Below are positions 42,718-53,152 of a DNA stretch of 64,000 nt, piece by piece (position 1 is the stretch's first letter; each line of letters opens with the position of its first letter). Source of the stretch: Argyresthia goedartella (lineage: Eukaryota > Arthropoda > Insecta > Lepidoptera > Argyresthiidae); NCBI GenBank assembly GCA_949825045.1, contig OX463832.1, positions 22,438,552 through 22,502,551 of the forward strand, read 5' to 3'. The notes beneath the pieces are model-generated. The model was not told the DNA's origin. It saw nothing but the letters and a program-made list of their open reading frames with translations, and made no database searches. A program made the translations under genes and the position numbers.

Positions 42718-43051
42718 TGTATCTACACACATATCATAAACTCTCTTAACTGCGTCCAAAAACCGCACTTACGCCTAGTATAATGAACCATGTGTTCAGG
42801 AACCGCATGTTCGACCGGCATTGTGGCACTGATCATTGCTCTGCACTTGTTTAGTAGTACCAACTTAACAGACAAACTAGGGGCGGCACGCAGGCGGGCG
42901 TCGCCAAAATTTGAATGTCATGATATGTCGAAATATTGATACAATATTCAGATAAGAAATGAGTTTTTACCAAGTACTATATCATTATGCTGGTCGTAAT
43001 GTGCGGTGTTTGGACGCAGTAAAGAGGGTTTATGATACGTGTGTGGATAAA
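42718..43051 (+). mobile_element. FB1 core, copy 6 (both ends of right type)
   Basis: Core without the fold-back hairpin. Its left terminus (to about 42787) matches the complement of the usual right terminus: GCGTCCAAAAACCGCAC instead of GTGTTCAGGAACCGCATG. The normal left-end interior follows. Confidence 0.7.
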
Positions 43052-43352
43052 ATATTAAATGATAGGTAGGACTAAATTCAAGTAATGTAGGACTACATCG
43101 AAACATGGAAAAGAGTTTTGTGTATGTAGTACGTACTTTGCTCACTGAAACCGGAAGTGGATAGATATTGAGTAACTTATTTACAGAAATAAGTAACTCA
43201 ATACCAAGTAAGATAAAAAACTTAATATTATTTATTATAAATGGAATTAGCAATTATTATACATTAAATGGCAAAAAACTCAATACCCGCATTTAAAGCT
43301 CTTTTCCGATAAGATCGGAAGAGTCCAGTTCAGTTCACCGATAAACAAATAA
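43052..43352. other. Unassigned stretch
   Basis: No gene. It includes the repeated phrase CTCAATACC near 43199 and 43280. Confidence 0.35.
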
Positions 43353-44055
43353 TAGTAGTTTATGTGACTGCTACATAATGGAGGGCATTAATACTCGAGA
43401 GTGGGTTTACGAAAAGAGCCGAAGGCGAGATTCTTAATAATATCACTCGAGAGTTTTAATGCCTAATTATGTACAGTTACATACACTAGTTTATCTACCC
43501 ACATATCATAAGCTCTCTTTGATGTGTTCAGGAACCGCATGTTTGACCGGCATTGTGGCATTGATCATTGCTCTTGTTTAGCTTGTTCTGTAGTACCAAC
43601 TTCACAGACAAACTGGGGGCGTCGGCGTTCGAAATTTGAATGTCATAATATGTAGAAAAATTACACATTATGGTCATAATGTACAAATTTTCAGATAAGA
43701 AAGAATAATCACAATAATACCTTGGACACATTAACACACTTTGATCTAGCCCCAAACTAGGATTCCCTGTATCTTGGGTACTAGACAACGATGCAAATAC
43801 TTATATGGATAAATAATATACTTAGATAGATAAACAACCATGACTAGGGTTCAAACATCCGTTCTCATCAAACAAATATTTGCCCCCACCGAGAATCGAA
43901 CTCGGGACCCTTGGCTTCGTAGGCAGGGTCACTGCCGACTCGGCTATTCGGGTCGTCAAATGAGTTTTTACCAAATAGTTTTACATTATGCTGGTCTTAA
44001 AGTGCGGTTTTTAGACGAAGTAAAGGGGGTTTATGATACGTGTGTAGATAAAATA
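43353..44055 (+). mobile_element. FB1 foldback MITE, copy 7, holding a SINE
   Basis: Hairpin and core to TTCAGATAAGAA (43702), SINE-A in between, and the rest of the core from AAATGAGTTTTTACC (43958). It carries a deletion in the GC-rich GGCGTCGGCG segment. Confidence 0.8.
43703..43957 (-). mobile_element. SINE-A copy 10 (inside FB1)
   Basis: Full-length minus-strand copy. The B-box reads GAGTTCGATTCTC, slightly altered. Confidence 0.85.
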
Positions 44056-44769
44056 TAATTAAGTGGCTAAGAAAAAGGACATACAAATAAACTCTTATAT
44101 ATTCTTAAAACCCCGTATTTTTAATTATTTGTTGTTATAGCGGCAATAGAATCAAATCCTCTGTGAAAATATAAAGTGAATTTTTGGTAAGGCCTTACGG
44201 CAAAAAATTAACCACTGTTCAACATTTGTTTAAAAATAAAAACGTATGGGATTTGACATTTGTTTTGAGGTTAAACGCTGCCTTATATGTTTTGTGGTAA
44301 CACAGTTAGTAAATTTGGGATAAAAAAGTATTATTTTAGATGTAACTTGTTATTCAATTTGTTAAACAGTAAATAAACCATTTTTTCATGTCAGTGTCAC
44401 TATTCTCACTTGAGAAACCGTTTTGAAATGTCGAAATAGTACATTTCCCACGAGAACCGAGAAGTTTACGGCACGAGCTGAAGGCGAGGGTCGTAGTGAG
44501 GTTCCTAGAAAGCCTTTTCGAACGAGTTAGGAACGTAATTTTTCCACCTGAGAACTAAAAATCAAGCGGCGAAGGTGCTATATTTAGCTCAGAAGTCGGA
44601 AAAAACTCTTTCTTGTTTCTTATTCATTTCACTGTTATCTACTGTTGTTTTTGTCTTCCGCCTTATCTGTGTTTCTTTGTGACAGTTTTGGTAAAATATA
44701 GGTATCTAAGTTATATCTTATGTCGCATAAAAACCTTGGTTTGGGTGATTCGGTTTTTGCCAGACTATG
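44056..44769. other. Unassigned stretch
   Basis: No supported gene. Short hydrophobic frame at 44613-44876 without a clear signal or family. Confidence 0.35.
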
Positions 44770-44878
44770 CTACGAGCGTTCTTAGGGATCAGTACCCGAA
44801 GGGTGCCAAACGGGACCTTATTTCTAAGCCTCTACTGTCCGTCTGTTTGTCCGTCCGTCAGCGGGCTATGCGATAAAC
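44770..44878 (+). repeat. GGTTCCGTACC-family end fragment
   Basis: AGTACCCGAAGGGTGCCAAA, CGGGACC, TTATTTCTAAGCCTC and the GTCCGTC run. Confidence 0.6.
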
Positions 44879-45204
44879 CAACCTGCGTTTTGTTAATGCT
44901 AAATCAACTTATTCTCACCACGCGTGAGCGCAACCACTCATGTTTAATTGTCACTTAAACGACTCGTTAACTTTATCCCAGTAACGCGATAGGGATGTAC
45001 ACAATTTGCTACATAACACGTAAATATTTCGAGGGCCTGATATTCGAAGTTCACCGCCGCAAAATGGGACAAGTGGGCGGCGAACGGGGGTTGTTCCTGA
45101 TTCAACTCATTTTCTATTCCAAGTCCTACCCATTCAAAAGCACCAGTTTGGTGAGGTATGCATTTCAAATTTAACCCCTTGACAAGTAGGCACTATACGA
45201 TTAA
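44879..45204. other. Unassigned stretch
   Basis: No gene is visible. Confidence 0.4.
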
Positions 45205-45292
45205 TAGTAGTTTATGTTACTGCTGCATAATGGAGGGCATTAAAACTCGAGAGTGGGTTCACTCGAGAGTTTTAATGCCTAATTATATACAT
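45205..45292 (+). mobile_element. FB1 hairpin module only
   Basis: The outer arm and a shortened hairpin (CTCGAGAGTGGGTTCACTCG), then AATGCCTAATTATATACATT. The core is missing, so the hairpin module can persist alone. Confidence 0.7.
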
Positions 45293-45609
45293 TATAGTAT
45301 AGTACATATAAAATCAGTTAAAGATTCGGCTTTTCTCGGATATCATCGCCTAAATCCGATCTCTCTCTCTCTTTCTCTAGTGAGAGATGAGGGATTCACG
45401 ACAATTTCCGAGGTTGGCCGAATCGTTAACTGATTTTAATCGTATTGTAAATAGACAACATTTTCTTCCTCTTATAAGTATTGCCTCCCAATTATGCAGG
45501 CTTTCATTCAGTTCACCTGTACCAGGCTCTGTCTGTCTGTAATCTTGCAAGTTAATTTTTTCCCCATTCCCGGAAGATATGTATGCATATGTAAATGGGA
45601 TGACTAAGA
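45293..45609. other. Unassigned stretch
   Basis: CTCTCTCTCT run near 45361; a scrap resembling 3840 near 45520. No gene. Confidence 0.35.
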
Positions 45610-45990
45610 AATATTTTTATGACATGGAGCTGATCTGATGATGGAGTCGGAAGGTGGTCCTGGGAACTCTGTAATAAAACGACGCCACCCCATCGAGTTT
45701 GAGCTCGTTTGATTTGTCTTAACAAGTACTCTGGCCCTAGCAGACACCCAGGGTCTGATTATGAAGCTTGAAGGAGGCCATGGGAACTATTCAGTATTCA
45801 GTATCCAGTATAATTATTGCCATAAATGCCATGTTATGAATCAATGTCTTGGAGCGACGCAATCACAGGAATATAACGGAAATAGTACACAACTCTGTAA
45901 TAAAACGACACATCCCCATCGAGTTTAGACTCTATGGATTCGTCTTGGCAAGTACTCTGATCCTGTCCTAGATTAGTTTCTTACTTTAAG
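45610..45990 (+). repeat. Repeat E with internal duplication
   Basis: AACTCTGTAATAAAACGACG and CCCCATCGAGTTT occur twice (about 45664 and 45890), each followed by a CTTGG/ACAAGTACTCTG phrase. The start matches 33950. Class unknown. Confidence 0.5.
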
Positions 45991-46514
45991 GGTTCCGTAT
46001 TTTGTTAATTTAATTATAGAAGTAAAAAAAAACGAGACAGCTCGACTCGACTATGAGATTTGTCATTTTCCGTGAAAAGTCTGATCAATTTCGTTACATA
46101 CCTACATTATCTGAGTCTAAAGTATATACATAAAGTCTCGATACGATAAGTTAGCGAATCCAGTTTGTCTATGGAGGAGAGAGAACACGCAGGAAGACAT
46201 GGATAGAATGGTTGTTGTCGTCGGACACGACTATATGTCATCGCTGACTTATAGGTTCCTGCTCAGGTACAGTTAATTAAATATGATCAAATATGGGCTA
46301 TGCTCTGTAGATACACTTTACATTGCCGACATAAGCTAGCCAACAAGCTCACTGTAAGCCAGCTTGCCGCAAACTTACCACTCGATAGTATATCTACAGA
46401 CCACAACCTAAGATCCATATTTGAACGAACATTCTTTAGCTGTACGAAAGCGCGCTATATAAGTCAGCATAAGATAGAAAGCAAGTTAGCACCAAATCCG
46501 GGTAAACTAGGACA
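45991..46514. other. Unassigned, with an unrecognised frame
   Basis: The frame at 46300-46551 (CRHKLANKLTVSQLAANLPL, FERTFFSCTKARYISQHK) has a plausible protein look in its first 70 codons but matches nothing I know. It could be a transposon relic. Confidence 0.3.
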
Positions 46515-46742
46515 TAATAATAATAATATATTATACCTTGGACACTATTGACACACATTGATCTAGCCCCACACTAGGATTCCCTGTACCTTGGGTACTA
46601 GACAACGAGACACATACTTATATAGATAAAAATTATACTTAGATAGTTCTCATAAAACAAATATTTGCCCCCACCGGGACTCGAACCCGGGACCCTTGGC
46701 TTCGCAGGCAGGGTCACTGCCGACTCGGCCATTCGGATCGTC
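46515..46742 (-). mobile_element. SINE-A copy 11 (internal deletion)
   Basis: Minus-strand copy lacking about 30 bp between ACTTAGATAG and TTCTCATAAAAC in the body. Confidence 0.8.
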
Positions 46743-46769
46743 TGTCGTCGTCTTAAATAAAACATAAAA

Positions 46770-46955
46770 TAAACATTTAGATATCGGTGCACACGTTGCT
46801 TCTAGCACACAGTAAGAAACAGCGACGCTACACACATAAACATTCAATACCAGGGGATTCATTTACTTTCCTCCCCAGCTGAGACTATAACTCGAGCCCT
46901 TTCGCTTGGAAGACAGATCCGCGGTCCGCGACGCCACAAATGTCGTCATATTATA
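46770..46955 (-). mobile_element. SINE-B copy, diverged
   Basis: Minus-strand body (GTCGCTGTTTCTTACTGTG) and a degraded head. Confidence 0.55.
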
Positions 46956-47011
46956 ACATCATCGTAACTGTTGAACAGTTGTGGAGTGGAGTGTGGCGTG
47001 GCGGGGTGAGT

Positions 47012-47075
47012 GCGGAATAACCCAAAAAGGGGGGTGCGGGGTGTGGGGGGGGGGGGGGGGTATTCAAAATTAATT
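47012..47075 (+). repeat. G-rich island
   Basis: GGAATAACCCAAAAAG, then GGGGGGTGCGGGGTGTG and a run of 16 G, then TATTCAAAATTAATT. Resembles 2728-2860. Confidence 0.7.
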
Positions 47076-47315
47076 AGGAACTTGGAATGCGATAGCGGGC
47101 AAGTTATGGTTGGGAATTACTTTGACAACGAGCCAGTAATTATTCGTTTCCGGCGAAACAAACAAAAACAACGAAATCTCGTTATTGAAGATTGAAGGGC
47201 ATCCTCCGACCACTAAATTATAGATTACTTACTATTATTATGAGCCTGTAGGATCCTACTGCTTTTTACCCGGCTGCAGAGAAGAGGAGAGTCATGAGTT
47301 TGACCTTTATATATA
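47076..47315. other. Unassigned stretch
   Basis: No gene is seen. Confidence 0.4.
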
Positions 47316-47986
47316 CATAGTCAGGTCATAAGTTCTGTCACATGTGCAATATGAAATAATTTAGACATGTTCATTATTTATGTAAACATTTATATAGCAA
47401 AATGAACTTAATAAAACATAGATTTTTATGGTAATAAAGTTTATTCAAAATGACCCCCGCGATTTTGAATACAGGCCTTTAATCTGCGCGGCCAGTCGTC
47501 TATCGCAGCACGAACGAGGTCCATGTCAATATCGGCGGCTGCCTTAATCAAGGATGCCTTGAGTGACTCCAAATCAGGATGAGGCTTTGAGCAGGCCTTT
47601 TCCTCCAAGTGTTGCCATATCTTGTAATCTAACGGACTCAAATCTGGACTGGAGGAGGGCCAGTCTTCGTGCCGGATGAAGTCGATTTCACGCGCCGCCA
47701 CCCAGTCTTGTGTGCTTTTCGCTCTATGAGCTGGCGCAGAATCTTGTTGGAATACCCAGTGCCTGTTATTAAACATGGTATGAGAAACAGGTTCCACAAG
47801 GTTCTTGAGGACTGTATTTTGATACACAACAGCATTCGTTTTTACGCCTTTCTCACAAAAATGTACCTCAGTTAAGTCCCAATAAGAGACTCCCAACCAA
47901 ACCATGAGCGAGGATGGAAAATGACCTCGTTGGATACGCGGAATACGGTTGCTCGCTTCTTCACTGCTGTGTGCGTATACATTATC

Positions 47987-48089
47987 GACCTGTCGACAGT
48001 GGTCGACGAGCCGTCGTCGCAGATGGTCGCCTGACGGGTATTTAATCCTCTCGTGTCGGACCGCCAGCCGACCGGTCCGAGCAACGGCA
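47987..48089 (+). promoter_or_regulatory. LINE 5' leader, likely internal promoter
   Basis: GC-rich 103-bp leader starting GACCTGTCGACAGTGG and containing CGACGAGCCGTCGTCG. A full-length LINE must carry its promoter inside, so this is where it should be. No motif proves it. Confidence 0.4.
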
Positions 48090-49367
48090 ATGACCTCTAA
48101 TATTGTGAAGTGCACTTCGTGCAATATTGTTATTAATGAATTGCTTTCCTTTATTCAAAATAAAGTGGATGTGATGGATGAAGTGTCCCTAGTGCAAATA
48201 TGTACCTCTTCATTCTCGGCTGAGGAAATTGCGGCGGCAAAGAATTTGCTGTTTCAATCTGTTGCTACCTCCAAGCGAAACATAACGCGCAAGCGGGAAG
48301 GTAAAGAAGGAAGAGCACTAAATGACATTATCAGTCTCCTGAAGGGAATAGACCCGGAGCAAGTACCGATTTTTGTGGTCAGAAATCTTCAAAAGTTACC
48401 GCCGATTACATTTGACCATGTCGATGTGACCAGGCTGTTGAAAGATATGTTAGTGATGCAAAAAGACATACAAAGCATCAAGGAAAGCTACGCTACCACG
48501 GGTGACCTAGCAGCGTTGAGGGACGATATGGTCTATATGAGGACGGCGTCTATAATTAACGAACAGGACCAAATGAATATCAACACCAGAAGGGGTGGCT
48601 ACATAAATGACAGTGTGGGCCTAAACTGTGACAGTGGACCTGTTGGGCTACCACCATTATTTGATAAAACAGATGACATGCATAACAGCGATGAGTCACT
48701 GAACTCGATCCGCGAAGTGAATGACCTCGGCGCCCCCGACTATGCTACTGTCGCTAAGCGATCGGAACGGCGGCGCCGGCGCGTGGAGGCCCGACGAGAA
48801 AGCGCGGTTTCGACATGTGAAGCCACCAATCAGCGCTTTGAGGCCTCACTACAGCGACGTGATACGAGTAAGCATGTTGATGTGTCATCGCCACAGCGCA
48901 CTCAAGCTAATAAGGCGATAGAATGCGAAGGCGCGCAACTGCAACCAAATGAGGAGTGGACTCTTGTGCAAAGTAAACGCAAAAAGGCCCTGAAAAAGTT
49001 CACAGGTCAGAAAGGTAAGGCAAAGGTCAAGCCTGACTGCAAATTTCGGGCAGCGGATATCCAAATTCCTATCTTTATTTATAATGTGAATAAGGAGACA
49101 TCCGAAAATGACATTGCAGAGTATGTTGGCGCTCAGATGCAGATTGTAGTGCATCCTGAAAAGGTAAAGACGAGGTTTGAAAAGAAGTACAATTCTTTCA
49201 AATTGTATATACCTAAATGTAAGCTGTCATTATTTATTGATGACGCACTTTGGCCAGAAGATGTATTCTTCAGAAGGTACTATACATTTACACCGCGGGT
49301 GAAAAGTGCTTCTAAGGCAGTCCTGGTAGACACCGCAACTATTGGGAATAATCGTGCAGAAAATTAA
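48090..49367 (+). CDS. LINE ORF1 protein (425 aa)
   Basis: Expected to coat element RNA and assist target-primed reverse transcription. I start at ATG 48090 (MTSNIVKCTSC), the first ATG inside the element. The upstream in-frame codons from 47949 belong partly to the mariner. Residues 8-11 form a CxxC (KCTSC). Residues about 30-75 are helical and acidic/basic, with AEEIAAAKNLLF. About 135-160 could form a coiled coil (RLLKDMLVMQKDIQSIKESY). A low-complexity Arg/Ser-rich linker (RSERRRRRVEARRES, near 230) is followed by EEWTLVQSKRKKALKK. A compact C-terminal domain (IPIFIYNVNKETSENDIAEY to DVFFRRYYTF) looks like an RRM-type fold, which is inference. No frameshift or stop. It ends 2 bp before ORF2. 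Confidence 0.8.
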   Translation: MTSNIVKCTSCNIVINELLSFIQNKVDVMDEVSLVQICTSSFSAEEIAAAKNLLFQSVATSKRNITRKREGKEGRALNDIISLLKGIDPEQVPIFVVRNLQKLPPITFDHVDVTRLLKDMLVMQKDIQSIKESYATTGDLAALRDDMVYMRTASIINEQDQMNINTRRGGYINDSVGLNCDSGPVGLPPLFDKTDDMHNSDESLNSIREVNDLGAPDYATVAKRSERRRRRVEARRESAVSTCEATNQRFEASLQRRDTSKHVDVSSPQRTQANKAIECEGAQLQPNEEWTLVQSKRKKALKKFTGQKGKAKVKPDCKFRAADIQIPIFIYNVNKETSENDIAEYVGAQMQIVVHPEKVKTRFEKKYNSFKLYIPKCKLSLFIDDALWPEDVFFRRYYTFTPRVKSASKAVLVDTATIGNNRAEN

Positions 49368-49369
49368 AC

Positions 49370-52228
49370 ATGTCTTTAATAATGGATAGTAAACAAACGG
49401 ATACATGCAAGCCTATTAGCTTTAATTGCAAAATGACAAGCTATAACTGCCAGTCAGTAAAGAGTAGCGTTGATCATGTTAGAATGTTGTGTTTAACATC
49501 TGACATCGTGGCCCTACAGGAAACATGGCTAATGCCCTTTGACATCCCATATCTGAGTTCCATACATCCTGAGTTCGCGGCAACAGGCGTATCTGCAGTG
49601 GATGTGACGGCGGGTATCCTGCGGGGGAGACCATATGGAGGAGTCGCGATCTTATGGAGAAAAAGTGCTTTTGAGATGGTCAATGTGATAAAGTGTAAAA
49701 GTGTGCGTCTCGCTGCCATACAATGTACGGTAAATAACCGGTCTTTTCTGATATTTTCAGTGTATATGCCTACAAACTCAGTGACAACGTTACCAGAATT
49801 TACAGAGTGCTTATCTGAAATGAATGCTATCATTGAGAGCTTAGACGTGGCAACTGTGTACATGTTAGGGGACTTTAATGCTCATCCTGGTGAGTTATTT
49901 TGTGATGACTTATTGCAATTCTGTGCGGATCAAAAGTGGTTATGCGCGGACTTTGAAGTTTTAGGAATAGACTCGGATGCATACACATATATAAGTGATG
50001 CACATGGTTGTAAAAGATGGTTAGACCATTGTCTGGTAACTGGTTCTGCATATAAATCCATTACAAATGTTAAAATATGTTATGATGTATCGTGGTCGGA
50101 CCACATTCCAATAGAAATAACATGTGATTTTAAAGTGTTACCACGTAGCAATAAATTATTATATATGAAACAAAACAATGTTCTTTGGGGGGAGAGAGAT
50201 ACCGAGCAAATATGTAAATATAGAAATATTTGTATGTTACACCTAAAAGAAATCGATTTTCCGACTGAACTCAGGGAGTGTAGTGAACAAATTTGTCATA
50301 ATCCAGAACATAGAGATATAATTCGACATATGTATAACAGAACTATAGAGATATTAAGTGAGGCTGCTGCATCTAGTCACAGTATAAACAGTAATAATAG
50401 ACTAAGAAAGAAATCATATATAACAGGATGGAATAAATATGTTAAGGAAGCTCACGGAGAGGCAAGGCTTAATTTTCAAAATTGGAGGTTACAAAACAAG
50501 CCAGATTCTGGCCCTATCTATGAGAAGATGAAAATATCTAGAAAAATATTCAAAAATAAACTTAAATGGTGTCAAAAAAATTCCGAGCAAATAAAAATGG
50601 ACATTCTAGCCACTAGTCATGATAATAAAGATTTTTCAAAATTCTGGAAACAGACCAATAAACTTAACCCTAAGCCCACCCCCCCTGTGAATGTCAACGG
50701 TCTTACGGACCATCATGATATAGCAAATCTGTTTAAAAATAACTTTCACGTTGAACCAGTTATTAGGTCTGAAACATGTTTTGGGTCCGACTCTCAGGCC
50801 TGCGTGTCGCATGACAAACCACTGCGATTTACATATAAACAAGTCAATGTAGCCATCAGACATATGAAGCGTGGTAAGTCACCGGGACACGATGGTCTGA
50901 GTGTTGAACACTTGAAATGTGCAGGCCCTCATTTGCCTAGAGTACTTAAAATGTTATTTAATTTCTGTATTGGTCACTCTTACCTTCCAGAGAATTTAAT
51001 GAGAACCATAGTAGTGCCTATTGTGAAGAATAGAACAGGAGATGCGTCTGATAAAGACAACTATAGACCAATATCCTTGGCAACTGCATTGGCTAAGGTG
51101 CTGGATAGTTTGCTTGACAGTCAGTTGAAACAACATCTTAATTTGCACGATGCGCAGTTCGGTTTCAGACCTGGACTGTCCACGGAGAGTGCAATTTTGT
51201 GTCTTAAGCAAACTGTCCAGTACTATACGGACAGGAAGACGCCCGTCTATGCTTGTTTTCTTGACCTGTCGAAGGCCTTTGATCTTGTCTCATACGATGT
51301 GCTATGGAAAAAGTTGAGTCTTACGGGTCTACCTGATGAGCTAGTTTCTGTTTTTAGGTACTGGTACCAAAATCAAACAAATGCTGTGAGGTGGGTGGGC
51401 TCACTTAGTGATACTTACACACTTGACTGTGGTGTAAGACAAGGTGGACTGACGTCTCCCACTTTATTTAATCTCTATGTAAATGAGTTGATTGAGGAAC
51501 TGAGCAGCACTAGAATAGGATGCTCCATTGACGGCACCATGGTCAATAACATCTCATATGCGGATGATATGGTGCTGCTGAGTCCCTCAGTCAACGCACT
51601 GAGAAAACTCTTGGGAATCTGTGAGTCATATGCTGCGGCCCACGGACTCAGGTACAATGTGAAGAAAAGTGAAATGATGGTGTTCCGATCTGGTAGTAAC
51701 ACAGTTGAAAATATTCCTGTCGTATCACTGTGTGGATCACCTCTTAAGAGAGTAACACAGTTCAAGTACCTGGGTCACGTGGTCACGGATGGACTTACAG
51801 ATGACCTGGATATTGAAAGGGAGCGCAGGGCGATGGCGGTCAGATGCAATATGTTGGCACGCAGGTTTGCTAGGTGTACAGGGCCTGTCAAACTGACTCT
51901 TTTCAGAGCTTTCTGCCAGACCTTCTACACCAGTAGCCTGTGGGTCAGCTATACGCAGAAGGCCTACAGCGCCCTGCGAGTCCAATACAATAATGCGCTG
52001 AGGATACTGTTGGGGCTGCCGCGGTACTGCAGCGCCTCAGCTATGTTTGCCGAAGCCAGGACTGACGATTTCTTCGCAATCATTCGAAAGAGGATTGCTT
52101 CCCTGAGAAACCGCTTTTTCGGCAGCTCCAACACTATCCTCAGTGCACTAGCTGGAAAGATGGACAACCCCATGTTAAAGTATTGGGTGGGGGTGCACCT
52201 TTGCGGTAATAAAACTAAAATAAAATAA
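49370..52228 (+). CDS. LINE ORF2: endonuclease-reverse transcriptase (952 aa)
   Basis: Nicks the target DNA and copies the element RNA from the nick. The apurinic-type endonuclease domain (about 20-250) has SYNCQSVKS, LQETW (about 49-53), FSVYMP, GDFNAHPG (about 167), LDHCLVT and SDHIPIEI (about 243). The RT domain spans about 495-770, with GKSPGHDG, YRPISLATALAKVLD (about 565), QFGFRPGLST, CFLDLSKAFDLVSYD (about 630), GVRQGGLTSPTLFN (about 689) and the active site YADDMV (about 729-734). A C-terminal domain follows (FKYLGHVVTDG, LRILLGLPRYCSASAMFAEA). There is no RNase H. Length and motifs appear complete, and no stop or frameshift is seen. This is the best candidate in the window for a functional gene of any kind. 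It lies in a different frame from ORF1. Confidence 0.93.
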   Translation: MSLIMDSKQTDTCKPISFNCKMTSYNCQSVKSSVDHVRMLCLTSDIVALQETWLMPFDIPYLSSIHPEFAATGVSAVDVTAGILRGRPYGGVAILWRKSAFEMVNVIKCKSVRLAAIQCTVNNRSFLIFSVYMPTNSVTTLPEFTECLSEMNAIIESLDVATVYMLGDFNAHPGELFCDDLLQFCADQKWLCADFEVLGIDSDAYTYISDAHGCKRWLDHCLVTGSAYKSITNVKICYDVSWSDHIPIEITCDFKVLPRSNKLLYMKQNNVLWGERDTEQICKYRNICMLHLKEIDFPTELRECSEQICHNPEHRDIIRHMYNRTIEILSEAAASSHSINSNNRLRKKSYITGWNKYVKEAHGEARLNFQNWRLQNKPDSGPIYEKMKISRKIFKNKLKWCQKNSEQIKMDILATSHDNKDFSKFWKQTNKLNPKPTPPVNVNGLTDHHDIANLFKNNFHVEPVIRSETCFGSDSQACVSHDKPLRFTYKQVNVAIRHMKRGKSPGHDGLSVEHLKCAGPHLPRVLKMLFNFCIGHSYLPENLMRTIVVPIVKNRTGDASDKDNYRPISLATALAKVLDSLLDSQLKQHLNLHDAQFGFRPGLSTESAILCLKQTVQYYTDRKTPVYACFLDLSKAFDLVSYDVLWKKLSLTGLPDELVSVFRYWYQNQTNAVRWVGSLSDTYTLDCGVRQGGLTSPTLFNLYVNELIEELSSTRIGCSIDGTMVNNISYADDMVLLSPSVNALRKLLGICESYAAAHGLRYNVKKSEMMVFRSGSNTVENIPVVSLCGSPLKRVTQFKYLGHVVTDGLTDDLDIERERRAMAVRCNMLARRFARCTGPVKLTLFRAFCQTFYTSSLWVSYTQKAYSALRVQYNNALRILLGLPRYCSASAMFAEARTDDFFAIIRKRIASLRNRFFGSSNTILSALAGKMDNPMLKYWVGVHLCGNKTKIK

Positions 52229-53152
52229 GATGGGTATTGGAATAATAATAATAATAATAATTTCTATGATGAGTATGACAACAATGTTCTGTGTGTGTGA
52301 CTCTGTGAAGGTGTGTAAGGGTGTGTGTGTGTGTGTGTGTGTGTGCATAATTATTTTTATAAAAAATAATAATAATAATCTTAATATTTATTTATTTAAT
52401 CTACTGTGACTATAATTTTAATTTTAATTTTAATGACAACATATGGATTTATTGTATATACAAGTGTACATTATAATCTGAAATAAATTTGAATTGAATT
52501 GAATTGAATTATCATTTTGTATGTTGTAGCTCTCTTCCACGGTGAAAATTTTTTCATCCGAAAAAAGAATTTCCCGATGCTTTTTTCCCGCGTACCGCTT
52601 CAACAAAACGCGGCATCTCTTCAGTCTCAGGTCCATTAAACGAGCGTCCAAACGATGTCCTGTTTTTCTTCGATATGCCCTAAGCCCTAAGTCTTCATTT
52701 AACACCCTTTTCACCGTGGTCCTGCTTAACCCCATCTGAAGGGCCAACAGTTTCTGCTTACGTATGGGATTTTTTTGAATTCGCGCCTTCACAGCTTTTA
52801 TCACTGCTGGAGTCCTAACAGAGCGAGGGCGACCACTTCTTGACCTGTCATCTACACTAGAGTCTTCATTGTATCGTTTTATGGTACGATAAACGAATCT
52901 TTTGGTTATATTCAAATTTTTCAGTAAGTCGAAAATCTGTATTGGCGCGTTACCGCAACGATGCAACGCAATAACTGCGTCACGGTCTTTTTTAAGTGTC
53001 CACTCCATATTTAAAAATGAGGAAAATTCTAAAAAGTACACATTTTTATTTTCATGAAAAATTCGAAATTCGAATTCAATAAAAACAATTGTGGCCAGCG
53101 TTCTAAATTCAAAAGTTTTTATTGTGTGACAAAACTTATGACCTGACTGTGT

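Larger units (their letters stand above)
47987..52507 (+). mobile_element. Apparently full-length CR1-like LINE (4521 bp)
   Basis: Non-LTR retrotransposon with a 103-bp 5' leader, two intact ORFs, a 279-bp 3' UTR and a tail of four GAATT units. It is flanked by ATTATC at 47981-47986 and 52508-52513. Its limits are confirmed by the mariner it interrupts. The 3' UTR contains AAT and GT microsatellites (about 52241-52261 and 52321-52345) and AATAAA at 52482. The combination of an endonuclease-RT ORF2 without RNase H and a short 3' repeat tail suggests the CR1/L2/jockey assemblage; the clade is tentative. Confidence 0.9.
47441..53008 (-). pseudogene. DD37D mariner transposase, interrupted
   Basis: The N-terminal part lies at 53008-52514 (MEWTLKKDRDAVIALH to VEESYNIQND, with FSDEKIF holding the first aspartate). 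The C-terminal part lies at 47980-47441 (VYAHSSEEASNRIP to NRGGHFE), with FQQDSAPAH and SPLDYKIW. Each half is free of stops and frameshifts, so the gene was probably open when the LINE landed at codon ~167. The frame 47441-48124 extends into LINE sequence at its start, and the frame at its other edge ends in LINE tail; both extensions are artificial. Residues beside the catalytic acids match copy C and not copy A. Confidence 0.9.
47316..53151 (-). mobile_element. DD37D mariner, copy B, split by a LINE
   Basis: Minus-strand mariner with both inverted ends (CATAGTCAGG at 47316, CCTGACTGTG ending 53151) and TA on each side. Removing the 4521-bp LINE and its 6-bp duplication leaves exactly 1309 bp, the length of copy A. 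Confidence 0.95.

Noticed and set aside
46300..46551. Host gene exon
   Set aside because: Part of the frame is plausible but it runs into the SINE-A tail and no splice signals or homology support it.
47949..48089. Upstream extension of LINE ORF1 from ATG 47949
   Set aside because: The first 38 bases of that extension are mariner sequence lying outside the LINE boundary at 47987, so the element's own start is ATG 48090.
52430..53041. A separate 203-residue transposase
   Set aside because: Its last ~25 codons are the LINE 3' tail; it is the N-terminal half of mariner copy B.
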